64,000 bases of DNA. Source: Xiphias gladius. Lineage: Eukaryota; Chordata; Actinopteri; Istiophoriformes; Xiphiidae. Positions within the stretch are counted from its first letter, which is position 1; each line of letters starts with the position of its first letter. The notes under the pieces are model-generated. The model did no database searches, was not told the origin of the DNA, and was given only the letters and a program-made list of their open reading frames with translations. The translations under genes were made by a program, and so were the position numbers. The stretch spans positions 6,568,213 to 6,632,212 of the forward strand of contig NC_053408.1 in the NCBI RefSeq assembly GCF_016859285.1, read 5' to 3'. Positions 13,001 through 27,300 of the stretch are shown here, piece after piece.

Positions 13001-16000
13001 TTGCAGAGGTTGTCAAAGACATAATTGCAGGCAAACATCAGTATGTTATTTAGGAAACACAGCGTGAATATGCTTTTGACCAGTTCCAGGCAACATTGTA
13101 CTGGGTAACAGTGAAAAGATTGTTCTCAAATGGTGAGAAGTCCTGGTGGCCATCCTGAAGATTTTTTTTTAATCAGATTGCACCAATTTCCTTGTGTACA
13201 CATAGCTACTTTAATTTCATTTGGAGAAAGCTTGGTGAAGAGTGAGTAACATGCATCAGAAATGCACAAAATTTGCATAAAAATGACCTAGTTCCCTTGT
13301 TGTCCTAATGTTACCCCACCATCTGCGAATGGAAATGTTCTCTCCAAAACAGTCAATCGCCATAAAAGTCTACTTAAAAATCTGGGGAAAACATTTTGTC
13401 CGTGCACAGTCTTTTTTTATGACACAGTGTTTGAATAGCTTTATGTTTGGACAAGAGAGGGAAAGGAACTACAAATAGCCATGTCCTTTTTAGCTGCAAA
13501 GATTTAACCTCCTCACACAGAGACAGAGCCAGGAATGAGACCTCAACCAAAAATGGCAACAGTGGCATAGTGAGAGGTGCAGAAATGAACAAGAAGCACA
13601 GTTAATGCTGGGTCACATACAGAAGGTAGTCTTACCTTCTGTGTGTGACCCAAAATAGCTAGGTTAATGTGCAAAGCTAGGTTAATGTGCCATCACAAAT
13701 AGACTGTCTGACACCGGAACGTGGATAATCTTTGCTTTCTTCATTTTCTCTGACTCCACTTCTCTGACTCGCCTGATCCCTGCCCCTTCCCTGAGTCTCT
13801 TTAACTACAAGGGCCATTGTGGGTAGGTCTGTGCATGTTTGTGTTTGTGCAGTATGTGATCCCTCTCAGTGGCCTCCCTGCTCTTCCACTCCTGATCAGG
13901 ATGAGAGGGCAGGGCGTGGCAGCTCACCACAAGCAGCCACTGAAGGAGACTAGACGCTGGAGTGGCCCTGCTGTTGGTTCTTATGAATAGCTTTTAGTAC
14001 TCCAATAAAAACTCTTATTGCCCCTGACCAACTCCTAGGAATCAAAATGAGCTCAATACGCAGTTTGATTTTTGAAAAAAAAGTATAATACAATCCCGAT
14101 GTTAAATAATAAATGACATAATGTAGCGGTGTGAATTGTTTGCACCATGCTGTGTCCTTGGGCATCTTCTGAGTCATTCCATTACTGTTTACTGTTATGT
14201 CATCAACATATTATGTTATAGATTACGCAGCCATAACATCTTTCCGTTTTAGGGGAAAAGCTGAATTGTGAAAAGGGCACATCCTTTGAGGCTGTGTATG
14301 TGCATTTATATGTGTGTGCTCAGTTCTGTGTAACAGAATCAGGAGCAAAATGTTCCCCTGCTTCCTTCGAGGCTACCTAATACCTCTTACACAAGCAGGA
14401 AGTACAGGTCAGCTGCAGGGCCATCGATGTGCCTTCTTTTTTGGGCCCCTGGCCAGAAAAGACAGGCAGGGATTGGTCCGTTGTAACATAGCTAATAGGT
14501 CACAAGTTGATTCACACAACATAGCTCACATCAGCAGCCAAGCATCCTCTCAAAATCTCCTGAAAACATTAGGAAATTGAACTGAAAGAGAGCTAAAAAA
14601 AAAAAAAAGAAATGTCCTTGAGAAATTGAAATGTGAACCAAGTTGTTGAAAGGGTTAGGATAAGGGGTATAGTGTGCGGAAACAGCAATAGGTGGGCAAA
14701 AAGAGGCAGAGGGAAAATCAGGGCAGAGAAAAGAGGTGGCACCTAGGACAGACAGATTTTCAGCTAGTGATTGGGCATTTACAGAGAAAATATCTCCCAT
14801 ATGTCTTGGGGTTTAAGGAACTACAGGGAGTTAGTCTCTAAGGGGGGTTTTCAGTGTAATACCCCAGTCATAACACCATGTTGTTTGTCTAGTACGGCTT
14901 AGCCATGACACTGCCTTTCCAGAAACATAACAGAACCGATTAAAGCTGGAAACGATGGAAATATCTACGTATGTTACCTAAGAAGGAAGTAGCGTTACCC
15001 ATCACTACCTTATCCACAAGGGTGGCAGATCAGAAGAAAGATGAGTCATTTTTGAAAAGCTGAAATGAGTCACGCCTTATTTTGATGTTTGGTTTTGAGG
15101 GCTGCATCCAGAAATGTTATATATGAAAAAAGTATCTGGTTTTAAACAAAGAACATTCTATGTTATTAAATAAAAATCCTGAATTTCCATACAAATGTGC
15201 TGCTAACATGCTAGTCAACTGGGCTGAAGGGACTGTAACAAAACTGTGAGAGGCTCAGTCTGAGCCAGAATCCCATTGGACCTGTGTTGCGAATTTCAGT
15301 GTATTTCTAGTCAAAGTTCAATTTAGTTTTTAGGATTTACTCAATGAATGTGTCCATATACGTACTAATAGTATACAGTATGCACTATAAACTTCATATA
15401 TACTGTTTTGCAGTTACAAGAAATCAGTGTACCTAACCATTTCCTACAATAGGAAAAGACACATGATGCCATTGGATGTCGATTAAACTGTGACCTTGGA
15501 AAACTGCCGACAATTAAACCTTGCATAGAGAAAGGAAAATACTTTTCTAATGGCTTAATAGTGTTTGTTTTTCTTTCTGGGCTCTTGCTGTCTCACCAGC
15601 TTTGATATGCATGCTGAAATCTTTTAAGGATACTCATTTTTGGCACTTTTCCAGTGTCAGCACACCATATACTCAAAACCCATTTAGTGGGTCTATTTTT
15701 CATCTATTCAGCAATTTTGCTTTCTGCGTAATGAGCTCTGCAGTCTCTTGAGGCAGAGCACAGTATATTTTTGAAACCCTGTGGAAGGCTCATCTGTGCT
15801 GTGGCCGCAGAAGACACCATTGAGCACCATTCTGCTATTACTGATGTCATTACACGTTAACATGGGCGTGAAGTTAACTTGACACTGTACTATGTGGATC
15901 CATGCACAGCTTGCTGCTGCCTCCTTCTGAAAAGATCCTGCATAGTGCATTACCTACCAGTGTTTCAACAGATGTTTGTTCTCTTCAAAAATGTTTATCT

Positions 16001-19000
16001 GATATAATATATATTTATAAATATATCCATCTTTGCCGGAGGTTTATATGGCATGATGGATACGAAATATTCGAGTTGGTTGACCTTACTGAATTGGCTT
16101 CTATTTTATATTGTAACTGTTGGACTTAAATGGGAATAATTAAAGCAGAGCATAATGTGCTAAGTATGAATGGAGAAATTCTGGCACAATTCCATTAAAA
16201 TAAGAGACATCACACAATGAGTTCATGTAAACTGACTAATCTTTTACTATATTTGAATGTTGCAAAATAAGCATCTGTGCATCTGTCCTCATTCAGTCGT
16301 TTGTGTGAATCATGCAGCCCCTTTATTACTGTACTCCCAAATTGAAAGTAACCTTTGTCAGGCTGGTCTGCTATTCTTTGTTATTGTGCCCAGCAGTGAG
16401 GAAATTGGATGCTGTCAGTGTTTTAATACTGTACCTTCAAGTTTATGAAGTGTGATCGAAGCTGATGTTTTTAAAAAGCCCATGAAAGTTATAATTGTGT
16501 TAATCAGTATAAGGTAAATCGACTCTTTTGTTGCAATGCAAAAACTATCATTCATCATTTTTGAAAATTCGCCATCCCTTTTTGCTCTCTGTCGCCTAGC
16601 AACAGTTTTCTCACAACTTAAACAACATGAATATCATAATGACTTCCCATGTCAAAACCACAGCCTCACATTTTTCATTTGAAGACAGCAGTTATTTTGG
16701 TTCACATGTTTCAGCAGACTCACATGGCAGCTCTGTTCTGCTGAAACTGTTGAGCCTCCATAGTTGTTGGCAAACTCAAATTCCAACATTATAGGATGTT
16801 TATCAACCATTACTGTTTTTACTTCATAGTGACTTTGTTATGAACACAGATGCATGATTGGAGTGACTAAAGAGATGAATCAAAATAGTGCAGTCCTAAA
16901 ATTACTGATATTTTAAATTTTTAAGACAGAAATGTTACATATCAGGCTTCATTTTTTTAGCGGGCATATCATATTTTGAACAAGGACACATATGACCCTC
17001 AGTAAGGCAGGCTTCTCTTTAAGGTTTCACTTGTCTTGATTCTTTTATTCCAAAAAACACAAAGACGCACAGCTTCCTCTGTACTCTTGAGTTGTTCCTC
17101 TGGCTCTGAAATGGTCAGCCTGTGGCTAGATGTTGACCCACAAAGACCACACGGCTATAACTTGATCCTGTGTAGCGTGTGTCTGTGTGTTGTTGTCTGG
17201 ATAATTTGTGATTGTCCTAGTTTGCGTGTTATGGCCAACCTCCGGCCTCTGGCCTGAAGGCTACCTCTGACCTTCAATAGCCCACATCCTGCGCCAGTCT
17301 CTGGCACAGAGCTGCGGAGATTGGACCTTTGGGGTTTTTTTGTTGTTTATGGCACCAAGTGGATAAGTAATTGATTTGCTGGTAAGCAGCCTCATTGCCT
17401 CTGCCAAGGAGGTTGTGTTTTTCATGCTGTCTTCTTTAGTTTGTTGGATATCTCAAAAAACTAAGAGTTATGAAATACGTTTTAAATATCCCTGAAAAGT
17501 GTAACACAGGGAACAAGGAAAAGTCGATGAGGTTGTGCTTTGAATCCAAGACTTTTTGCTATTTTTGCACTAATTTGAAATAAGAACATCTTGCACATGG
17601 ATAGCTCAATATCTTTTGTTAATTTATGTTGAAGGTGACCTGAGGGCACCCTGCACCCTCTACATCTTCACACTTAACTGAGATCCCAGGGTTCAATGAA
17701 TTGCTTTCACGGATGACAAATTGCCATATTGTTCCTCTTATCCTTTGTAACCATCTGTGCCTGTGCCATCCAATTACACATCTGTGCTACATGGCGTCCA
17801 GACATAAATGACCAGGGCAACGAGCAAGGAATAAAAAATGGACAGTTGGCAGAGAGAAAGATGAGCAATTTCTTTCATCCAATTCATGATCTTTCAAGAT
17901 GTCTTCTTGTGTAAAGTGCTGGGAATCCTATTGCAAGGACCCGTGTGTGTGTACATATAAGTTTCTGAGTCGGAATTATAGCGAGCCTCATCTGGCTGCA
18001 CTTATGTGGCACTCGTTTGCCACAGCCACAGCCGGGCGTCTTATGTAACCTCAAATGAAGAGCAGACGTTGCCATCAAGCACCCTGTATCAGGTACACTG
18101 TGAGCCAACACACACCTCCGATCATCAAGAGCCACTGAAATGCGATATACAGTAGCATTGTTGGGGTGCAGAGAGGGCAGCGCTGATGTTTTCTATCAGA
18201 TAACCAGCGGCAATTGTGCCCGCTGGTCTTTCCAAAGCTTTGGTTGCGTTTCTGAAAGAGCAACTTGAAAGGTTGCCTAGTAAAGGTCACTGCTTAGACC
18301 TGATTGCTTTCTTTTTTTGATCTTGATCCCTTGTTCTTTGTAGTATTCTTGACGCAGCACACAGATGTCATTGTTAAACGACTGTGCTGTTATGTCACTG
18401 TGCAACCTAAAGACAACGGAAGGGGATATGGTGAGATGCCTGCAGAAAGAGCCCAGCTGTTCACACACACGCACACACACACATACACACACACACACAC
18501 AGATACACTTAGTATTTCAATCTGGACCAAGGTGGTGGCCTGATTGAACATTCATGGTCAGTTGCCCAAGGATCAAATGCTAATTTTTTGTGTGAACATA
18601 ACTATTTTCTGAAGGATTTTTTGACACCGTGAAGCAGGACATTTTTTGAACACGAAGCTATTTTTATCGCCTATACATCCCATTCGACTACTCTACTCCA
18701 TAGTTACCACAACGTTACTTTGGAATTAGGGTTAAAATGAGAATGGTGTCTCCTGGGAAAAAGTGCATCTCCATCTCTGGTGCAGAGATGGAGATGCACT
18801 TTAGATATGACACACTGATACATGACGAACAGACAAAAGCACTTCTTTTAATCTCTCTAACACACGCATGGTCAACCCTATGAACCTGATAGAATTGGAT
18901 GTAATCTAATGACCTTCCCAACTGGAGCAACAAAGACAGGGCACAAATGTAAGCAATAAAAGGTGACATTGGTGTGGACAGGGTGATTTGACATGTTATG

Positions 19001-22000
19001 GGCCCCTGTCACTCTTGATTCAGACCCCGTCTGCATGTATTCGTTTAAAATGGACATTTCCTTCTCCATCTGCTGTCTTCTGGTATTGTCTGTTCTTTAA
19101 TTTTTTCCTCTCTCCTCACTTTGGGTTTCTTTTTTTTTTTTAATTTTATCTGTCCTTATTTGTAGCTGTTTTATTGATCTGCTTATGAGTTGTTGATGTT
19201 AATCTGCTTAATCTTGTTAATTACACTTAAAATGTTTTACAATGCACTAGGTTTCCTTAGTTTTTCTCAACTCTCACCTGTAGGCAATGAGACCAGATAG
19301 AGTCCTATTTGTGACCATTGAGACTATCAGACAGAAAAACACTTAATTATGCTTCTCATTAAACTTTGTGTGTTATTACAGTATAAGTGGCAGCCAATAC
19401 ACTGTGGGCCATTTATACAACTTAGTTTTCCAATTGCTTTTTTTCATTTTATTAGTGATCAAAACAATCATTTAGGTGTAATGAAAACAGTGCCTAGAAA
19501 AGGGATTGATGTCTACATGACGACTTACTTTTGTTGCCCATCTTGACAGCATTCTCCACTTGGCACGCGATAGTGGAGTGGCTCAGGGACAACCAGGGCA
19601 GGCTGGCTTGTGAAACCTCACCACATCCAGGCTTTGAATTATGAATCTGTGGGAGCTAGCTGTGCTATTATCAGCGAGATGGCCAACCAAGTCAACCCTG
19701 CTGCTCTAACGACCGGAGCAGCAGGGCCTCTTGATAATAAAACCAATCAGCCGGGAAAGGCGCTGGGCAAAGGTGCTCCATCGCACTCATTGGTTTCTTG
19801 TCGCTGCATAAGCAAGCTGTTGTTTTGACTTTGGCTGATCCTTGTAAGATAATGAATATTTTAGGAGCCCCTTTTTTTCATAGCCACAGTGTGTAAATTC
19901 ACGCTCTGGCCATTTGTTTTGTCTGCCCCCAGGGTCAAGTTATATTGAGTCAAGCCCTGCATGCAAATGAAAAGTGGCTCTAGCATGTGATGTCCATTGT
20001 GACAGGGGACAGCATGATTAAAACTGCTAAAAATGACACCAGGTTTACAGAGGCTGTCGACCAGGAAATTGCTTTCCTTTGCACTTCACGTGGTTCTTGG
20101 GTCCTTCAGGCTTCTGGCCCGCTTGTGACTAAATTTACGTCTTCTTCAGTAGAGCCCATGAATTAGTCAGCAGTCAACAAAAAAGGGGTGATTGGTCCCA
20201 GCTGAAAGAACAACAGGAGCCAATTTAGACCCCAGTGGATAATCAAACCTTGACATCACTCACCTCATAATATGTATATAATTGAACTGGTTCATAGTTG
20301 GGAGGTTTTTTTGTCTACTAATATTCTAATATTTCCCGATCTTTGAAAGGTCATGGTTGACAAGCTGAACCAGTGAAGCAGTTACTTCTTTCCCAATAGA
20401 AGTGCAGATATTGTCTCTAAAGGTGAGACAGAATTAACCACCACCATGGACAGTTTGGAATCATGTAGCAGACTCTACTAACACTGTTTCTATCTTCTAT
20501 CTGATGTAGTTTCAGGTGTCAGATGTTAACAGATCAAAATGATTGTCGGCCTAGACAGGCTTTCAACATCAGAAAGTTAGAGACTGGCAATAAGAACATA
20601 GAGAAGCAGATACATTGGAAAAAAGACAAACAGATAGCTGAGAATAGATATTAGAGTCACAGCCGATGCCCCTATGATTAATTATCGGTGTCATAGTTAC
20701 AGCTTGTCCACTGCTTTGTTCATCAACGGTGGCACCAGAACCAGTGAGACATTTCCATTAATCTTATCAGGTTTTATGTGTTTGCTGTATTGTGCCAGTC
20801 GTGTTTGAGGAACAGATGCTGTGCAGTTGTCAACTGACTCATAGCCCAGTTTTTTGCCCGTTGGTTTCATGATTCACGTACACCAAATACAATTATGAAT
20901 CAGTGAGCTTTTCTTGGGTTGATTCTGCCGATTCTGACCGTCGGATGAATAACTGAGAGTCTCTGTGTTTAACCGTTCCTGCTTATGGCTGTGTGATTTG
21001 GTTGTTCAGTCGATGTGGAAATAAATCACCAGGTTTATCCTGTAGAAATTACTTGCAGTGTGTGATGAGTCACCTTTTGTTGCTTGTATCCTATGGCATA
21101 ACACTTTGCAATAGCACAGTCTTGTACTAAATACCCAGAATGACAGCTACAACTAACGATTATTTACATTATCGATTAATCTACCTACTATTTTCTCAAT
21201 CAGTCATTTGATCCATAGAATGTCAGCAAATTGTGTAAAATGCCCATTGCAAATTCCTAGTGACGTTTTCAAATATCTTGTTTTGTCTGATCAGCAGTCC
21301 AAAACCCAAAGATAGTCAGTTTACTGCCATAAAAGAGTAAGAAAGCATTCCTTACATTTGCATTTTAGAAGCTTGAACCAGTGTATAGTAATGGCTCAAA
21401 CGATTAATCACTTATCAAAACGGTTGCTGATTCATTTCCTGTAGATCGATTAATCAACTAATCGTTGCAACTCTATTGAGAACCGTTTCCCTCCGGATGA
21501 TTAAGTGATCTGTTTTAACTCCTAAGGCGTTATAACCAGTTCCTGGATTTTTTAATATAATTAAATTCCGCATTTTATAATCTTCAGCTTTATTTTGAGC
21601 TTTTGCTATCCTTAGGGCTTGCACATAGATCAAGAAAGTACCCAATGCTTGATATTTTTTAGAGTAAAAAAGACTACAACAAACGTCACCTCCTCTCATC
21701 TTATACACAGAGGCACACTGTGTGGGAGTGAGCTGGCCTCCGCTCTTGAGGTCACTCATGCCACCCTGCTTGCACAGACTTGCTTGCTGCAGTGGACATG
21801 AAGTGCTTCTGTCTTAGTTGCCATGTGTGTATGAGTACATGTCTCCATGCAACTGTGTGAGAGTGAGAAAGAGAGAGAGGGAGGATATGTGGGAGATTTA
21901 ATGGTATCCATGAGACTGACATTTTTCTGAATGTTCCTTTTACTGTTCTGTACACTGGCCTCTTAATTGAGTCTTCTGTGAAGGGCACCTGTGTTGGCAA

Positions 22001-24264
22001 AGTCTAAACTCATTATAGGCATCAAAACCCCGAGGCACAAGCCCAGACAACTAGCCTTATGTTTCTACACAATGTACTGTCATTAGAGCCAGCACCTCAG
22101 TCTTACCAGAAGACTTAAGAAAATTAGTTGTATAGAATCTGCCTGAGCAGCAGCTGCTGTGTGTGGATTTTTGTGGGTGGAGCTGTGGAAGGTACTGTAA
22201 CTTAAGAAACACAGATGACAGATGGGACTAGAGGTGTTATCGGCACCCTTGTTCCTTAATGATTTTCCCAAGTGCACGCACAGGGACAAACCTGTGGATG
22301 GATGAGCACCACTATTTGATACCTACTACACGTGCAATTATGCAAGTTCATTAGCTTTCTCAAGGCACAGACCATGCAAATGGTAACAGGTGACACAATA
22401 AGGTGGCAAAATTTAAAAAGGCATCGTTTTTACTCCATGATAGCCTTTCATTTACCCAGCCCTGGTACTTTTGACATCCCAGCAAAACGGTGGTCAGTGC
22501 ACATCTCTCTGTCTTTTTGTCATTTTTTAAATTCTTATGAGTTTACTCATTGTTTCTGAAGGTTGTCTCAGCCAATCTGAGTGATTTAAGTGTTTCTGTC
22601 CTTGGATACTAAGAGAAGTACTCCCATGTTCACAATATCTTTCCTGTGAAATGCGATCAGAACTCGTACATCACTACAGCTGGATGGCATGCAAAGAAAA
22701 GTTAGAGGACAAGCAGGAAGTTAAGAGGATGAGGAGAAAGAAGAAGGGAGAGGAAGGATCGGAAAGAGAGTAGCATCAACTGCTGCACATGCTACTCTCT
22801 TATCCTCATGTGCCTTCCTCAGATCCTCATCTTCTCCCTGTGCGTATCTAAAAGAAAAGATTCTTCCAGGGGGAAAAAAACAGCATGAAAAGACATATTT
22901 TGAGCCCAGTAAAGAAAAGAAGTAAACTAGAAGGACAAACAAGTAGCTGTGTTGCTTCATCTTTCCCACTTCTCCATCTTTCCTCTCTCTGCCTCTTGAG
23001 TACTTCATCCCCCTCTCCTGTACCCCTTTTTGCTGATTACAGCTTGTGTAAGCTTGCCATGCTCCCGGCCTTCACCCGTTGTTGTCAGTTTATTAAAAGT
23101 GAAATCTCTCCTCTTGAATTTCAATTGAGAGGCTTCAAAGTGAGCGGCTCAGTGGTTGAGGTGGTCATCAAACAAGCCAGATGCTTTAGCGTTAGAGGCC
23201 TCAGAGGATTCTCCAGGCCAACTGCTGAACGGAGCAGATCAGCTTTAAAACCTGGCAAAACTCCCAGCTGCCCTATGGTCATATCTGAAATAAACTCAAG
23301 GGTTCTCTCTACTATCTCATTTTACTTCATTATTATTGACTTTCCTGTCAGTTACATATCAGAAGATCAAGACCACTAACTTGTTTCTCCCTGTGCTTGC
23401 TTTTAAATGTGACCGTGATATTCTCCGTTATTGCCGCCAGTCATTTTTTTCCATGTCTCTTCCAGTCTGATCTCAATACACAAAATTCCATGTGCACCAG
23501 ACTCATTTGAAACTGTACAATGAATCTCGTTACATCTACCCTAAAGGGTACTTCTGCAGTAGCATTGAGTACATGGAAAGATTGTGGAGTACCATAAACA
23601 TATCTGTAAAAAAAGAATTGAAATGTCCAGCTTGTGCCACTACAAGTGGTAGTTTGAATGCAAACTCAACCAAACCTACTGAAAAAGGAAAAAGAGACCC
23701 AGCCTAAACATGAATAATTCACTGTGTCATATATGAAAATAACAATATCCATTTTTATATGATTAATACTGTTAATAACGTCAAAATGGACAAGGTTGGA
23801 ACATTATGGGTGATGCCACTATCGGCTTGGAGACTAACCACCTACTCATACTGTACTCCCTCTTTTCTTCTTTCATTCTCCTTTCTCTCTTTCCCCTCTC
23901 TCTGCCCTCCTCTTCATCATTAGATGGTGGTTCTGATGGACCCCATGGAGGACCCAGACGACATCCTGCGTGCCAACCGCTCCAGGGAGAAGACTTACAT
24001 GTTTGACGTTGCGTTCGACTACTCGGCCAGTCAGGTTAGTTGAAAGTAAAAGATCAAATAAATAAAAAACTAAATGAAATTTATACAAATGTGACACTGC
24101 ATTTTTGTTCCTATAATATGCATGTGCGCTCAAACCAAGTTTAATTTCGTCTCCCTGTGCAGGAGGAGGTGTACCGAGCTACAACCAAAGGGCTGATTGA
24201 GGGCCTCATATCAGGCTACAATGCCACCGTGTTTGCCTACGGACCCACAGGTCTGTGTGAATGA

Positions 24265-24353
<89 letters not shown>

Positions 24354-27300
24354 TGTGTGTTTGTGTGTGTGTTGCAAATGACCCAGTATGAAGACTCATG
24401 ACTCTTTTTGAATGAAGGTGTATCATCCACCAATCACATGTGCTGACCAGACCTGGTCAGCCTCAGTCTGAGTCAGCTAGTCTTCAATCACAGGAAAAGG
24501 GTGACACATCTTTTTCTCATCTGTTTTGGTTTTTAATTTTAGTGCAGGTCTGATTCTCTCTGAGTCTCTCTTTACCTCCTACGTTTCCAATGGGTAGGCT
24601 CAGATTTTCAAAGAATAGTTAGGCACTATTTTTCCATTTAAGTTACCCATCTGTCTCTCTGACTTCTTCTCCCTTCTGTCTGTCCATCTGTCTCAGAGAT
24701 TCAAAGCTCTTTGTCTCCTCTTGTGGGGAAGAAAAACACATGGGTTTTAGTGTGTGTGTGCAACAGTGCAGGTTGAATTAAGATGACACATCTTGAACAT
24801 ACAGTAAACATTTAGCATTTAGCTTTAGCTCTAGCAATTAGTTTTCATAAGATGGTTTGGTTTAGAATACAGTATTTACTTTGATTAATAATTTTTAAAT
24901 ACTGTAAGGAGTATAACATCTTTGAAACTGCATTCATTTTTTTGGGGGGGTGTTGTCATGTGGGCCACAAGATTGACATATTGTCACATTATAAAGTATA
25001 AAGTTGTTTTGGAAAAGTTTTTTAGCAAACAGTTGCCTATTTACACAGCTTTAGGCTAATGTTTCTCTGACACATAGAGCAGCATTATCCTTCATTTTAA
25101 GTTGTGACTCTGGCCACCTGAACACATTTAAGTCCAATATTCACCCTCTTTTAACTCCGGTCACTATTCCAAACTCCTGAGGGAACTATGTGGTTCATTA
25201 GCTGCTAAACGCTCCACTAAGTTCTCCATCTAGTGGATAACGTAGGAGGTAGCATGAAGTTGGTTGAACAGAGCTTTTTTTGTTGAAAACAACTGTGTCT
25301 GGAAATAACGCCGCTGTGTGTGGCTCCCTCAACTCATTTAGTTTGAATGCCCATCCTCACTTATGACGGTACCTCACCACTGAGTAACTGAGGGCATACT
25401 GTACATGTATCTTCCTTGAACCAAGCTGATGTGATGTTTTTTTTTTTTTTACAATTTCCCTTCTTTTTTCAGGTTGTGGAAAGACATACACTATGTTGGG
25501 AACAGACAAGGAGCCAGGCATCTACGTTCGAACGTTAAACGACCTGTTCCGTGCCATTGAGGAGACCAGTGACGACATGTTGTACAGCGTCTCCATGTCC
25601 TATCTGGAGGTCAGAACTTCATTTTCCAACAACTCGTCTCCAGACATGTATTTTCATCACAAACAGAGAATCATCTAGTTAATGGAACAGTGATGAAACA
25701 TCTTGCAATTGGCCTGCAGTGGGGCTTGAAATGTTATAGTCATTAGCTCGATTGCTCACTCAGAGTTTCGAGATTTCTTCTGATTTCTTCACATTTGAAC
25801 TGCAGACATCTATCTCTGTTTCTGTCAGCGTCACATTTAGAACTTCTTCTTCCGCCGTCATCTGTTCACACAGATATCATCTGCGATGGTTAGCTAATGC
25901 CAATTGCAGGCAGATACTGCAAGTGTCACTTTACTTTTCCCTGGCAATTCATATCACACCTGAAATGAGCTGAGTTGAAATCCTTATCCACAGTCCTGTA
26001 GAGAAGTCCAAGCATAACTGAACAGACTTTGGAAAATACTTTAATTGCAAACTGTTAAATGTGTGTTTTTACTGGCCTTGTATTTCTTTTATATCTTGTC
26101 TTGATGCCGTTTTTACATCTCATGTAAAGCACTTTGAATTTCCTTTTGAATCGTTGTTGAAAGGTGCTGCACAAATACACCTGCCTTGCCTCCCCTTCCT
26201 TATTGAAACTTTAAAGGCTTACTGCCGCTACCTCAGGCAGGGAGTTTCCATCTTTCAAAACAAAAACCTTTTCATAACACAAGTGAAATAAAAAGTGCTA
26301 GTTATCCACAGTGCAACACTGGACCAATGTTGAACGTCTATGACTGGCCATCCCCTGTAGTTTTTGCGACTAGTCTATACCTGACCCTTATCCATTTAGC
26401 AGCTTTTGGCATGTTAGTATTGTTAGTGGTGACAATTACTAACAGTGGTGTCTGAAAGGTTGTACATTAGTTGAATCAGCAATATCTCTCATTTGTCTCT
26501 ATCTTTATTCTTCCACATAGCATAGCAAAGCCAAACTGCCAATTGAAGGTTTTTTATTGGAAATCCTCTTCCAGGACGATATAATAGCAGCCTGTTGTGT
26601 TTTCTTCGTCTCTCCATTACTTTCTTTGGAGTAAAAACACAAACTACTTAATAATTGTTTTCTCTCCTGCAGACACAGAATGTATGTGGATGTCGTTGAC
26701 CCACTGGCTATCAGCTGTAGTGTTTACACTGTGTTTTAAGTGCAACTTTTAACAGCAAATATGAGGCAAAGTAAGGTGAGCTGAGTTTTATCTCTCCGCC
26801 TTTGTCAGAGGATGATGAATCACAGATAATAAAGCTGGCTTATAATGGTCAGCCTGCTAGCTGTGGTTCCACACCTCATTATTGAGAAGCAGGTAAAGCT
26901 CAGACTGTGTGTTTAAAGACAAAGCCATTTATAGCAGTGGTTACAAGGGAGCTGGTTCCTTTGACTCCAATAGCAGTAACTAAGCCTCACTTGTGTGACT
27001 TTAGTATTGTCATGTAATAAGGTCATTTCTGTCTTTTCTTGACTGAAACTAAAATTGAAATTAGTATAGTGGTGCAATGAGCTCAGACTGTGTATGGTTT
27101 TCATTGTTCTACATAAAATTGTGTTTTCAAAAGCCTATTATCTTTGCACATTTCACCTTGTATGTAGCAGCTACTTGTTTTTTTAAAACACAGGAAACCC
27201 TGTATCACATGAACCTTGGAAATTAACTGTCTCATTCAGGATCTTTTTTGATTTAAAGTGAACAATTTGTCCCTCATAGTTTTGCTTCCAAGTCTTTTTG

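Larger units (their letters stand above)
7049..23923 (+). other. kif19: kif19 intron 2, 16.9 kb, repeat-rich, no nested gene supported
   Basis: It separates the first and second beta-strand exons of the motor. I found no exon-like ORF with flanking splice sites on either strand. It holds a LINE 3' remnant (11185-11420), two copies of a TIR element (8225-8590, 21143-21473), two near-perfect hairpins (13609-13652, 18760-18802) and a CA repeat (18461-18508). First large introns often hold enhancers, but that cannot be read here. Confidence 0.7.

Noticed and set aside
13609..13652. Candidate microRNA precursor
   Set aside because: The stem is only 20 bp with a 4-base loop, too short for Drosha/Dicer processing.
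22885..23379. 164-codon ORF, the second longest in the window
   Set aside because: It lies in kif19 intron 2, has Ser/Pro-rich random composition, no recognisable domain and no splice or promoter context.
24206..24433. His/Thr-rich ORFs on the minus strand
   Set aside because: They are direct translations of the (GT)n microsatellite.
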